64,000 bases of DNA from Balaenoptera acutorostrata (lineage: Eukaryota; Chordata; Mammalia; Artiodactyla; Balaenopteridae): assembly GCF_949987535.1 (NCBI RefSeq), contig NC_080066.1, positions 126,522,335 through 126,586,334 on the forward strand, given 5' to 3'. Positions 34,740-47,126 of this stretch are shown piece by piece. The position numbers and the translations under genes were made by a program. Each line of letters opens with the position of its first letter. The first letter of the stretch is position 1. The notes under the pieces are model-generated. The model was given only the letters and a program-made list of their open reading frames with translations, was not told the origin of the DNA and did no database searches.

Positions 34740-35790
34740 AACAATGTTGAGCATTTTTTCATGTGCCTATTGGCCATCATATGTCTTCTTTGGAAAAATG
34801 TCTGTTCAGGTCTTCTGCCCATTTTTTGATTGGATTCTTTGTTTTTTGATATTGAGCTATATAAGCTGTTTATATATTTTGGATTTTAGCCCCTTGCCAG
34901 TTATTTCATTTGCAAATATTTTCTCCCATTCTATAGGTTGTCTTTTTGTTTTGTCAATGGTTTCCTTTGCTGTGCAAAAGCTTTTAAGTTTAATTAGGTT
35001 CCATTTGTTTATTTTTGCTTTTGATTCCTTTGCCTTAGGAGACAGATCCATGAAAATATTGCCAAGATTTATGTCAAAGAGTGTTCTGCCTATGTTTTCT
35101 TCGAGGAGTTTTTTGGGTTTTGGTCTTACATTTAGGTTTTTAATCAATTCTGAATTTATTTTTCTATACATTTTGAGAAAATGTTCTAAATGTATTCTTT
35201 CACATGTAGCTTTTGAGTTTTCCCAGCACCACTTATTGAAGAGACTGTCTTTTCTTCATTGTATATTCTTGCCTCCTTTGTTGTGGATTAACTGACCATA
35301 AGTGCATGGGTTTATTTCTGTGCTCTCTATTTTGTTCCATTGATCTACGTGTCTGTTTTTGTGCCAGTACAATGTTGTTTTGATGACTGTAGCTTTGTGG
35401 TATAGTCTTAGGTCAGGGAGTGTGATACCTCCAGCTTTGTTCTTTTTCCTCAAGATTGTTTTGACTATCAGGATATTTTGTGGTTCCATATAAATTTTAG
35501 GATTATTTGTCCTAGTTGTGAAAAATGTCATGGGTATTTTGTTAGGGATTGCATTACATCTGTAGATTGCTTTGTGTAGTGTGGACATTTTAACAATGCT
35601 AATTCTTCCAATCCATGAACTTGGTATATCTTTCCATCTGTTTGTGTCACCTTTGATTTCTTTCATTAGTGTCTTATAGTTTTCTGAGTACAGGTTTATT
35701 ACCTCCTTAGTTAGATTTATTCCTAGGTATTTTATTCTTTTTGATGTGATTGTAAATGGGATTATTTTCTTAATTTCTCTTTCTGATAGT
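34740..35790 (-). pseudogene. L1 ORF2 C-terminal half, fragmentary
   Basis: Two minus-strand pieces, 35256-35666 (starts [20 protein letters not shown], the thumb/connection region) and 34857-35171 (ends in the IYKQLI segment), are in different frames and joined only after a frameshift. The endonuclease and catalytic RT core are absent, so this is a relic of the C-terminal half of L1 reverse transcriptase. The frame of 183 codons on the plus strand (34744-35295) is the antisense shadow. Confidence 0.82.
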
Positions 35791-36289
35791 TTGCTGGGAG
35801 AGTTATGCCTCCAGCTTTGTTCATTTTTCCTCAGGATTGCTTTGGCAATTCAGGGTCTTTTGTGGTTTCATATAAATTTTTAAGTTATTGGATTTTTCAT
35901 CTCTATTTGGTTGTTCTTTATATTTTCTAACTCTGTGTTAAAAATTTCTAACTTCTCATTCTGTTCATTCAGTCTTCTCCCAAGTTTTTTGAACATCTTT
36001 GCAGTCATTACCCTGTTACTCTTTATTGGTTAGATTGCCTATTTCCACTTTACTTATTTCTTCTTTTGGAGTTTTATCTTGTTCCTTTGTTTGGAACATG
36101 TTCCTTTGTCACCTCATTTTCCCTGTTTTTCTGTTTTCATTTCTATGTATTTTGCACATTTGTTATGTTTCCAATCTTGGAGAAGTGACATTTTGTAAGA
36201 GATGTACTATGCATCCCAGCAACACACTCCCCTCTGGTCACCAGAGCTATATGCTCTAGCAGTGCCCCCTATGTGGGCTTCATGGGTTC

Positions 36290-37340
36290 TTCTGTTGTGG
36301 TTGGCTGACTACTGTGGGTGGTCTATTAGGCGTGGCTGGCCCTAGTCTGGTTGGTTGCCAGTGCCTGCCTTGTGTGGAGACTGCCAGCTGCTGGTTGGTG
36401 GGCTTGTGTCTTGAGGCAGATGGCTTTGGAGCCCTGGGGGGTCTTGGGACTTGTGATGGCCTGCTGGTGGGTGGGGCTGAATCCTGACATGGGTGGCTGT
36501 GAGTTCTGGAGTGTCCCAAAGCTGGTGCTGGCTCACTGGTGAGTGGGGCTGGATCCTGGGGCTACTGGCTTAGGGGTTCAAGGTGTCCCAGAGCTGATGT
36601 TGGCCTGGAGGTGAGCAGGGCCCAGGCACAGGGGGTCCTGGGGCTGGTGCAGGCCTGCTGGTGGTTTGGCTAGTTCCTGACATGACAAATTGCAGGGTTG
36701 TAGTGGTCCTAGGTCTGGTGTTTGTCTGCTGGTGGGCAGTTCAGGGCCCAGAGGATCCTAGGGCTGGTGCCTGATGACTGGTATGTGCAGCCAGGTCCTG
36801 GGCCTAGTGCTGACCCACTAGTGGGCAGAGCCAGGTCCTGAGGTCTCTGGCTGCAGGGCCCAGGTTCCCAGAGCTGGTGTCCACACTCTGGTGGGTGGGG
36901 CCAAGGCCCACGGGGTCCCACTGGTAGGTGGGCTGCATCCTGGGGTGGCTGGCTCAGGGGCCCAAGATGTCTCAGAGTAAGTGTTAGCCTGCTGGTTGGC
37001 AGGGCTGGGGCCCAGGGAGTCCTGGAGCTGGTGCCAGCCTACTGGTGGGTGGGCTGGGTCCTGACACAACAGTCTGTGTGGCTGTGGTGGTCCCAGCATT
37101 GGTGTACTGGTGCACTAGTGGGCAGAGCTGGATCCCAGGGTTTCTGGCTGCAGAGCCCTGGGGGTCCCAGGGCTATACCAGCGCACTGATGTGTGGGGAG
37201 ATGTCCTGGGCCCTCTGGTGGACAGGGCTGTGTCCTGGGGTGGCTGTGGGTTCAAGGGGTCTTAAGACAGCCCATGTACTAGTGGGTGTGGCTGTGTCCC
37301 TGCCCAGCTAGTTGTTTGGCCCGAGGTGTCCCAGTACTGG
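36290..37340 (-). repeat. L1 5'-UTR GC-rich tandem array
   Basis: About 14 degenerate units near 70 bp each, marked on the plus strand by recurring 'ctggtgggtggggctg' and 'ggtcctggggtggctggct' phrases (for example near 36464, 36534, 36605, 36656 and 36727). It is sharply GC-rich against the AT-rich surroundings. The array lies upstream of the ORF1 remnant in a minus-strand L1, the expected position for 5'-UTR monomer-like repeats, which carry promoter function in active L1. The open frames here (36280-37311, both strands) are by-products of the repeat. Confidence 0.78.
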
Positions 37341-37823
37341 TGCTGACAGCCTGATTGGTGGGGTCAGGTATCATTACTAATAAGCTAGAAGAAGGATTCC
37401 AAAATGGGGCTTGCCAGTACCAGTGTCCATGTGGTAGAAAGAGCGCCCCAAAATGGCTGCCATCAGTGTCTATGTCCCCAGGGTCAGCTCCAATTTCCTC
37501 CTGCTTCTCCAGGAGACTCTCAACAGATGAGTCTGACCCAGGCTCCTTTCAAATTACTGCTTCTGCCCTGGGTCTCAGAGTGTGTGAGATTTTGTGTGCT
37601 CCCTTTAAGAGTGGAATCTATATTTTCCATAGCCCTCTGGCTCTACCAAAAGTAAACCCTGGTGACCTTCAAAGCCAGACATTCTGGGGGTTTGTCTTCT
37701 CAGTGCAGGGCCCTAGGCTGGGGAGCCCAATGTGGGGCTCAGACCCCTCACCCCTTGGGGAAAACCTCTGCAATTGTAATTATTCTCCCATTTGTAGGCT
37801 GTCCAGCCAGGGGTATGGGTCTT

Positions 37824-37901
37824 CACTATACTATACTATACTATAATATACTATACTATACTATACTAATTATACTATACTATGCTATACTATACTATAC
37901 A
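37824..37901. repeat. Pentanucleotide microsatellite (CTATA)n
   Basis: About 15 imperfect units of 'ctata' in the L1 5' UTR, with slipped variants such as 'ctaattata'. Confidence 0.93.
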
Positions 37902-38092
37902 TCTCAGGCCCTCCTACCCATCTCATTGTGGTTCCTTATTTATATCTTAGTTGTAGAAGATCTTTTCTGGTAGATTCCGGTCTTTCTCCTCAATAGTTGC
38001 TATGTAAATAGTTTTAATTTTGGTGTGCCTGTGGGAGGAGGTGAGCTCAGGGTCTTCCTGTTCAGGGTCTTCCTACTCTTCTATCTTGGCTA

Positions 38093-39035
38093 CCTCTCAA
38101 GAATTTTGATTAGTTTTACCTGTGACAATAATGACAGTTTCTGAAAATGAATGGCTAATTTTTTCAACCAATGCTTTTAATTTTACTACAGCCCTTGTTT
38201 AAAAAATATGATTTTTCTAAATGTGATGAACTTTACTTAAAGTAGCCATCGTCTCTCAAATATTGCTTTCTAGGAAAATTAATGATAAGCTCATCAGTTT
38301 ATGAACCAAAATAAAAATGCATCAAATTTTAGTACATTTAACCAATTCATACAAAAATTTAACAAAACTTGTCATGATTGATTTAGAATATACTTATCTT
38401 CAGAAAACCACATATAAGTAAACCTTGAAATATTTATATAATATTACATAATATTATATATATTATATTATTATTACTGATATATATATGTTACACACAC
38501 ATATGCATGTACATATATTCAGGCAATGAAGATTTAGTACAAAAATTAAGTGCCTCTCCAAACGTCAGTTTGAAGATTCTATTTGATTGTTGTACCTCCT
38601 TCCCTTATCCAAAGATCGTCTCAAAAGGAATGTATACTTTAGTTATCATTGTTCTCTTGCAAAAAAAAAGAATCTCAAAGAGCTAAACATATTTTTATTT
38701 AAAAAAAGAGCTTTAAAAATGTCTTTACTTTTGGATCTATGAATTTTATTTTTTATTCTTTAGAGAATTATACTGAAATAACAGTAGACTTCTATATGGA
38801 AGATCTTCTCAGCAATAACTTTGGTTTTTTGTCATAGTGCTAATTTAAAGAGTAAATATATGGGCTTGACTATCCCCTAAGTAATACTAATTAGATCACT
38901 TTGCCTTCCACTCTATACCATAGCTCATTGGATTCTCTGTTGAAAGATTGTAGCTTAAGCTTTGTATGAAGTGATTAGCTCTAGAATGTAGAATGTACTT
39001 GAAAGAAATGTCTTAAAGTTTATTTTAAAAATACT
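38093..39035. other. Intergenic DNA, nothing recognised
   Basis: AT-rich, including an (AT)-rich patch near 38430-38520. No coding or repeat family recognised. Confidence 0.5.
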
Positions 39036-39375
39036 GTAACTACAGATCAATATCTGTTATGAATGTAGACAAAAAATCCTCAACAAAATATTAGTAAATC
39101 AAATTCAACAATGTACAAAAAAATTATTTATCATGACCAGGCGACATTTATTCTAGATGTGCCAAGCTGGTTCAACACTTGAAAATTAGTCAATATAAAC
39201 CATCATATAAATTGACATAACAAAAGCAGTTGACAAAATCCAACACCCGATCATGATAAAAACCCTCAGGAAAAAAAAAACCCTCAGTAAACTAAGAATT
39301 CAGAAGAAATTTCCCAATTCTTCCCAATTCATAAAACACGTTTTTGGAAGATCTACATAAAAATCATACTTGTTG

Positions 39376-39670
39376 GGCTTCCCTGGTGGCGCAGTGGTTG
39401 AGAGTCCGCCTGACAATGCAGGGGACACGGGTTCAAGCCCTGGTCTGGGAGGATCCCACATGCCGCGGAGCAACTGGGCCCGTGCGCCACAACTACTGAG
39501 CCTGCGTGTCTGGAGCCTGTGCTCCGCAACAAGAGAGGCCGCGACAGTGAGAGGCCCGCGCACCGCGATGAAGAGTGGCCCCCGCTTGCCACAACTAGAG
39601 AAAGCCCTCGCACAGAAATGAAGACCCAACATAGCAATCAATCAATCAGTCAATAAATAAATCTTTAAAA
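39376..39670 (+). repeat. CHR-family SINE with TSD
   Basis: Full-length young-type copy with A-rich tail. The 17 bp duplication 'aaaaatcatacttgttg' lies at 39359-39375 and 39671-39687, within an older L1. Confidence 0.94.
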
Positions 39671-39883
39671 AAAAATCATACTTGTTGGAGAGAGTGGATG
39701 CTTTCTCTTTAAGATCAGGAACAAGGCAAGGACATCTTTGCTCACCACTCCTATTCAATGTCTTACTGGAAGTCCTACTTATTGCAATAAGATAAGAAAA
39801 AGAAATAAAAGGTATACAGATTAGAAAAGAATATAACCATCGTTATTCATAGATGATATGATTATTTAATGTGGAAAATTCCA

Positions 39884-40332
39884 GACTTCCCTGGTGGCAC
39901 AGTGGTTAAGAATCCACCTGCCAATGCAGGGGACATGGGTTTGATCCCTGGTCTGGAAATATCTCACGTGCCGTGGAGCAACCAAGCCCATGTGCCACAA
40001 CTACTAAGCCCGTGCACCACAACTACTGAAGCCCGTGTGCCCTAGAGCCCACACGCCACAACTACTGAGCCCACGCACTGCAACTACTGAGCCCACGTGC
40101 TGCAACTACTGAAGCCCAAGTGCTCTAGGGCCCATGTGCCACAACTACAGAGCCCGTGTGCTGCAACTACTAAAGCCCACATGCCTAGAGCCCGTGCTCT
40201 GCAATTAGAAAAGCCACTGCCATGAGAAGGCCATGCACTGCAATGAAGAGTAGCCACCACTCGCTGCAACTAGGGAAAGCCCACATGCAGCAACGAAGAC
40301 CCAATGCCGCCAAAAAATTTAAAAAACAAATA
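39884..40332 (+). repeat. CHR-family SINE with internal tandem expansion
   Basis: Head 'cttccctggtggcacagtgg' and B box 'ggtttgatccc'. Between about 39995 and 40190 there are about seven units of a 20-30 bp motif ('caactactgagcccacgtgc' type), so the element is about 450 bp, about 150 bp longer than its sisters. The duplication 'aatgt(g/a)gaaaattcca' lies at 39868-39883 and 40333-40348. Confidence 0.92.
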
Positions 40333-42599
40333 AATGTAGAAAATTCCAAACTATCAAAAAACCGGAACCAATAAGCAAGTGTAGGAAGATAGCTGTGTAC
40401 AAGGTTACTAGTATTACTTTGAAAAAATATTTATCTATTAGATCAATTAAGAGTAATAAAAATAAAAAATATTTTACCTTCATTTATTCTTTCTCTGATA
40501 CTTTTCCTTTTTTAAAAAATGCAGATTGAGTTTCCGACTTATGCATTTTCCTTCTTTCTGAAGAACTTTCATCATTTCTTTCAGAGCAGATCTGCTTGTT
40601 ATGAATTCCCTCAGTTTTTGTTTGAGAAAATCTTTATTTCTCCCTCACTTTTGAATTGGGTCAAATTGTTCTTTTTCCTGCCATTTAGGATGCCTTGTAA
40701 TTTTTATTGAAATCCGGACATGGCATATTGGGTAATAGGAACCGAGGTGAATTGGCCATTAGTGTGAGGTTTTGTCTTAATCTGGCTAGCAGTTGAACTG
40801 TGTTCAATGCCTGCTGTAGCTGTAGGTGTCAGAGGCTTCAATTTCCTCCAGTATCCTTGCTTTTGTCTGCTCTGTTGTCTTTCTTTATTTCTTAGAGTAT
40901 GAACCTTGCAGTTCTTTCAGCTCTAATCCTCTGTTATTATACTGTTGATGTGCTGGTTAGGAGTGGTGGAGGGAAATCATTCTACAATCTTATGATCAAA
41001 TCTTAGTCTTTTAGTGGACCTGTATCTCTGGGGAGACCTTCACAAGTGTTTTATCGTTCATTTTCTCCCCAACTTAGGTGGGACAGGAAGGCTAGAAGGG
41101 GCTGGAGTTGGGTATTGCCCTTTTGCCTATGTGAGATAAGACTCTAGTAATGACTTTTTCACTAGAGAACAGGCCTTTGCTATATTTAGAAATGGATGCT
41201 TTTCCCCTCCTCCTGCCAAAGACACATTCTTGGCTCCTCACTGTGAGAAACTGGTGGTGTTCCTGGAGATAGAATGCATAAAAGTGTGGGGGCAGTATAC
41301 AAGGTTAATATACAAAGGCCAATTTCTTTCTTACATACCAACAATGAACAATCAGAATTTGAAATATAGAAAATATCATTTATAATAGCACCCAAAATAT
41401 ATGTAGGTCTATATCTAATGATATGTACAGGATGTGTATACAGAAAACTATAAAACTGATGAAAGAAATAAAAGAAAATTCAAATAAATGGAGAAATAGT
41501 CTATTCCAAAATCATGGATTGGGAGACTCAATATTGTTAAGATGTCAGTTCCTCCCAACTTGATTTATGGATCCAAAGTTAGCATACACGCATATATTTC
41601 TTGTTCCTTCAGCTGAGAGAGCCTAGAAACAATGAGACACAGTAGCAATGAGCATACCTAGCACCGAGATCTTGGTTTCTAATACCATTGTACGATTAAA
41701 AAAAAAAAACAAACACCCCAAGCGACTTAGAGAAATGGCTGACTTTTTTACTGGGACAGGAAATATACAAGATGAACCTGGATCTTATAGTGCCAAAAAG
41801 TAAGGAAATGCTAAAAAAATTTCCCCCCAAATGAAAAACAACCCCACAGTGATAAGGTATGTTAAAAGGAGAAGGGAGTCAACTGAAAGAGCTCCCAATT
41901 GTCAAACCTGGAACAATTAAAGTAACAAAATAAAGTAATATTGGATTATGATCTAAAGTATAAAATAAATATTCATGAGTTTATACTGATATAAATAGAA
42001 TAACCAAATAAGTGGAGAATAGTCAAATCTCCCATGCAAAAGAATTACACATAATTTGGGTGTTATGCCCTCAAGGGTATGGAGCATAAGTCCCCATTCT
42101 TTAAATATGGGCTATGGAAAGTGACTTCCTTCCAAAGAATACACTATGGAAAGGAGAAGAAAGATTAACTTCATAGTGGAGAAACCTGACAACTATTACC
42201 TCAGCAAAATGATCAATGTTAACATCAGCAATGATGTCATGTTAATTGTATGTACTTTTGATATGATTTGATGACAATGGAACTTTACCTCTGTTTTCTT
42301 CTTCACAAAACTCATAACCCCAGTTTAATCATGAGAAAAATATCAGACAAATCTCAGTTGAGGGATGTTTATAAAATGCCTGACCAGCACTCCTCAAAAC
42401 TGTCAAGGTTATCAAAAACCAGGAAAATCTGAAAAACTGTCACAGCCAAGAGCAGCCTAAGGAGACATGACAACTAGATGTAATGTGGGTATCCTGAATG
42501 GGATCCTAGAACAGAAAGAGAACATTAGGTAAAATCCAAAGAAATCAGAATAATATAAGGATAGTTAATAATAATGTTTCAAGAGAGATGATGTCAGAA

Positions 42600-45190
42600 G
42601 GTGACAGAATAGAAAGCTCTGGACTCTCCTCCCCATGGACACACCAATTCATTAATAATGTATGGACTAATACCCTATGTGAGATATTCAGAAACTAGTT
42701 GAGAGACTCCTGCATCCCAGGTGAGTGTGAAACCAATAACATAGAAGCCAATAGGAAAACGCAAGACACCTTCTCACCATACTCTCTGCCTCTAGCACAG
42801 CACCACATGATCAGAAGGAAATCCTCACCTCCCAGCTTTTCCCTGGGAATGGAGAGTTAGATCATGTTTCCAGTGTCCCAGTTTTTCCAGGGATGGCCCA
42901 CGGTATTGGCATATGTCTCACCTGTCTCAGAGCACTGGCAGGACCTGGCATATTTTAGATGCCTGTTGGCCAGTGAGAACAGAGAGGATAGTTTGAACTA
43001 GCACATGAGAAATCACCATAGTCTTTCCTCCTGACTCTGTGCAGAATGAGTGAGTTAGAAAACCCCAATTCCAGCTTCTCTCTGGGGAGGGAGAGCATCG
43101 GACTTCATGTCTAAAGTTCCAGGTTTTCTGGAGGCTGCCTGAGGGACTGACTTTTGCCATGCCTGTCTTAGAGTGCTGATGGGACCCAGCGTACTGTAGA
43201 CAACTGTGTGCCACTAAGAACTAAGACAGTGGTTTGAACTAGTATGAAAGTTTGAGAGTCTCTCAAGAATACTTAAGAATAAACTTAACCAAGGATGTGA
43301 ACAACTTGTACACTGAAAACTACAAAATATTGATGGAAGAAATTAAAGAAGACACAAATAAATAGAAAGATATCCATATTCATGAATTAAAGACAATATT
43401 GTACAAAAGTCCTTACTACCCATAGTGATCTACAGATTCAATGAAATCCATATCAACTTCCCAATGGCATTTAAAAAAATAGAAATATAAAAAGTCCTAA
43501 AATTCATATGAAACCGCAAAGGATCCTGAATAGCCAAAACAATCTCAAGAAAGAAGAACCAGGCATCACATATCCTGATTTCAAGATATATTACAAAGTT
43601 AAAATAATCAAAAAGGTATGGTACTGCTATTGAGACAGACATCTAGAACCATAGAACAGAATAGTGAGTTCAGAAATTAACTCATGCATATTGTCAACCT
43701 ATCTTTGACAAGGGTGTCAAGAATACACAGTGGAGAAAGAATAGTCTCTTCAACAGACGGTGCTAGGAAAATTGGATCTCTACATACAAAAGAATGAAAT
43801 TGGTCCCTTATCTTAAATCGTATGCAAAAATCAACTCAAAATGGATTAAATACTTAAACATAAGATTTGAAACTGTAAATCTCCTATAAGAAAACATAAG
43901 GCAGAAGCTACATGACATTGGTCTTGACACTGACTTTTTGGATTTGACACCAAATGCAAAGGAACAAAAGCAAAAGTAAACAAATGGGACTACATCAAAC
44001 TATAAAACCTCTGCACAGCAAAAGAAACCAACAAAATGAAAAGGCAAGCTACTGAATGAGAGAAAATATTTGTAAATTGTATATCTGATAAGGGGTTAAT
44101 ATCCATATATACAAAGAACTCATACAACTCAATAGCAAAAATACAAACAATCTAATTAAAACATGAACAGAGGAACTGAATAGACATTTTCCAAAGAAGA
44201 CGTTCAAAAGGCCAACAGGTATAGGAAAAGGTACTCAATATCACTAACCCTTAGGGAAATGCAAATCAAAACCACAATAAGATATTACCTCACACCTGTT
44301 AGAATGGCTGCAATCAAATAGATAAGAGATAACAAGTGTTTGCAAAGATGTGGAGGAAAGGAAACCCCTGTGCACTGTTGGTGGGAATGTGAATTGATGC
44401 AGCCACTATGGAAAACAGTATGGAGGTTCCTCAAAAAATTAAAAATAGAACTACCGTATGATCCAGCAATTCCACTGCTGGGTATTTATCTGAAGGAAAC
44501 AAAATTACTATCTCGAAGAGATATTTGCACCCCCATTTTCATTGTCTTATCTAAAATAGCAAAGACATGGGAACAACCTAAGTAACCATTGACAGATGAA
44601 TAGATAAATAAAATATGGTGTATATATAAATGGAATATTATTTAGCCATTAAAAATAAGGAAATTCTGCTATTTGTAATAACAGGGATAGACCTTGAGGG
44701 CATTATGCTCAGTAAATAAGTTAGAGAAAGACAAATTTTGTACGATTTCACTTACATGTGGCATCTAAAAAAAAACCAAACTCATAGTAACATAGAACAG
44801 ATTGACAGTGGAGGAAGTTTGTGGGTAGGGAAAATGGGTGAAGGTGGTCAAAAGTCATAAACTTCCAATTATGAGATAAGTTCTGGGGATGTTAATGTAC
44901 AGCATAGTGACTGTAGTTAATACTGTATTGTATATTTGAGAGTTGCTAAGAGAGTAGATCTTAAAAGTTCTCATTACATGAAAAAAAGATGTGTAACCAT
45001 GTGAGGTGATGTATGTTAACTAAACTTATTGTGGTGATCATTTGGATCATTTGTGTATGTGTGTATATATATGTATGTATATATATATGTACACACACAC
45101 AACATAATGATTATAATCATTATGCTGTACACCTTAAACTAATATGTTATATGTTATTACATCTCAATAAAACTGAAAAATATATATATA
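42600..45190 (+). repeat. Old L1 (L1MA-type), 5' UTR joined to ORF2
   Basis: Bases 42600-43260 are a 5'-UTR-like section with two related blocks of about 200 bp ('cctgggaatggagagttaga' and 'ctggggagggagagcatc'). At about 43270 it passes straight into the ORF2 C-terminal half ('agaataaacttaaccaagga'), then the 3' UTR to the 'aataaaactgaaaaatata' tail. ORF1 and the endonuclease and RT core are missing. A fragment of the ORF2 C-terminus is open at 44340-44585, including the His-Cys part of the zinc-knuckle-like motif; stops and shifts abound elsewhere. Confidence 0.75.
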
Positions 45191-46699
45191 CTTCTACTAT
45201 ACATAACTAAAGTGTAATTTTATGTAACAGAGGGATTTTTATATTGACTTCCATATCATTAGAGAACTGATAAAGTTTTATATAGGGTTGACCAAGGCAA
45301 TTATTTCTGTTCTCTCAGGTCTGAATTTCTCTTCTTATGGACTACAATTTCTGGTAACCCTTTTTTGACTGTACATTGAGCTTCTTGGAAAAGATTATTC
45401 CTTTTTAGGTAATAAACAGTGTTCACCATGAGACTAGCATTGTTTCAAGTGTTTTACAGGTGTTAACTCATTTAATGCTCACAACCCTATTGAATGGCTC
45501 CAGTTATTAATATTTCTGTTTAACAAAAGAGGAAAATTAGTCTCATACCATACAAGGGGGAGAGCAGGGACTATGAACTTAATTACTATATATTAGGCTT
45601 CTCCATAAAGATGTGGCTTTAGGGTATTGGAGTCCATATTACTAAATTACTGCATTTTTTTTTGGTTTTGTTTTATATGAAAGTGCTCAATCCACAGGTT
45701 TTAATAAAAGTTATGTCCAAAGGAAAGCTTTGTTTCCTCCAAAATGCTCAAAAGGATGCTACCTGTCTGCTTCATGTACTATTGTGAGGAATGACTGTCT
45801 TCTGCTTGGCACTGTCTCTTTGCTGTCTAACCTCAGGTTTCAGTGTTCCTCAACATTCTACCTTTGAGTATTCTGCCCCAGTTGCCATGGTGGAAGGGAA
45901 TTCTAACCTGTTTCTTATAATTGGAGGAATATTTTCTTGATTGAGATACAAGAGGCAAACTGATTCCCAGACTACCTCCAACCCAGGCCAACTGACATCA
46001 GTGCTTCTTAGTTGTGTCCTTGATGCAGTTTTGAACTTAAACTTTTGACTTACCTAATGAAAAGTATTTGAACAGAGACTTCTAAGATATCAAATGCAAA
46101 TAAGAACCATCAAATACCTAATAATGGTTTTCTTTGCTTGATCAAAGATCTCCACAGGAAGGAGATTGGCAGTTCAGTAGGTGGCACTTTTTCCACTGAG
46201 CCAGAACTGAAGCAAAACCCCGGGGAACTCAACCTGCCCCAGGAACAGGTATCTTTCCACTGAGAAATGGGACAAAGGAGGTATTTATTGATGGTATGAA
46301 AAATATATTTATTTTGAAGTGCTCAGGTGTGCTGGTTAAAATCCAGTTTGGATAATTACATTCTTTTCACAGAAATTCCACCCATAATTATAACTGCCAA
46401 CTCCAATTTCACCAACAGTTTGAATTCTAAATAGCCTCTCTTTGACACATGTTGTTTTTTAGTTCCACTTTGCAATTTCTGGCCAACTTCCCCCATCCTC
46501 CCTGTAGCTGACTGGGAAGAAGTAGTGCAGCTAAATATTTTGGGGTATAATTAAGTAATTTGAAATGAATGACACTATATTAAAATGATGTAGTACTTAT
46601 TAAAATACATTCTGATTATGCAAACTTTCATAGATTTTTGGAATTCCTCTGATGATGAATACTTTTTGGCTTTTCACTTGTGATATCCTGCAAACCTAG
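45191..46699. other. Intergenic DNA with MIR scrap
   Basis: Around 45430-45560, 'gttttacaggtgttaactca' and 'tttaatgctcacaaccctat' look like a reverse-complement MIR. The rest is unrecognised. Confidence 0.5.
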
Positions 46700-47079
46700 A
46701 ACTTGATGTACTATGTTCTTTTTTTATTACACAAGTTTCAAGTGTACAGCATTGCAGTCAACCTCTGTATATACTACAGTGATCACCGCCACACGTCTAG
46801 TTACCATCTGTTGCCATACAGTTGAACTCCTTCACCCATTTCCCCCACTCTCTACCCCTTTCCCTCTGATAACCACTAATCTCTTTTCTGTATCTATGAG
46901 TTTGTTTTTGTTTTATTTTGTTTATCGGTTGTTTTAGTTTTGTTTTTAGATTCCACATATGAGTAAAATGATATGGTATTGGTCTTCCTCTGACTGATTT
47001 ATTTCACTTATTTTCACTCAAGGTCCATCCATGTTGTAAATAGCAGGATTTCATTCTTTTTTTTTTTTTTTTTTTAATT

Positions 47080-47126
<47 letters not shown>

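Larger units (their letters stand above)
33938..38092 (-). mobile_element. L1 LINE, composite and internally deleted
   Basis: On the minus strand the element starts near 38092 with the canonical L1 head (minus 'gccaagatagaagagtag'). It keeps a GC-rich 5' UTR with a tandem array, a fragment of ORF1 (about 35890-36010), part of ORF2 (about 34740-35885) and the 3' UTR down to about 33938. Most of ORF1 and the 5' part of ORF2 (endonuclease and the start of RT) are missing. One ORF2 segment is present twice (35408-35500 and 35803-35885), so it is not a simple deletion of one copy. No matching TSD was found. Confidence 0.82.
39036..42600 (+). repeat. Old L1 (L1M-type) in several pieces
   Basis: Degraded ORF2 is visible at 39036-39370 ('tcctcaacaaaatattag', 'cccgatcatgataaaaac'), 39688-39880 ('gatcaggaacaaggcaagg') and 41300-41580 ('ctataaaactgatgaaag'). 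Two SINEs split it. A further stretch, 41640-42600, matches an L1M-type 3' UTR ('gatgtcatgttaattgtatg', 'gagcagcctaaggagacatg'). The part 40500-41180 looks like L1-related sequence in another orientation or from another insertion. No coding capacity remains. Confidence 0.62.

Noticed and set aside
34744..35295. 183-codon plus-strand frame with hydrophobic segments
   Set aside because: It is antisense to an L1 ORF2 fragment on the minus strand; the AT-rich antisense reads as Phe/Leu/Ser and mimics a membrane protein.
37355..37846. 163-codon plus-strand frame
   Set aside because: It lies antisense within the 5' UTR of the minus-strand L1 and runs towards the CTATA microsatellite. No domain and no reason to expect a gene.
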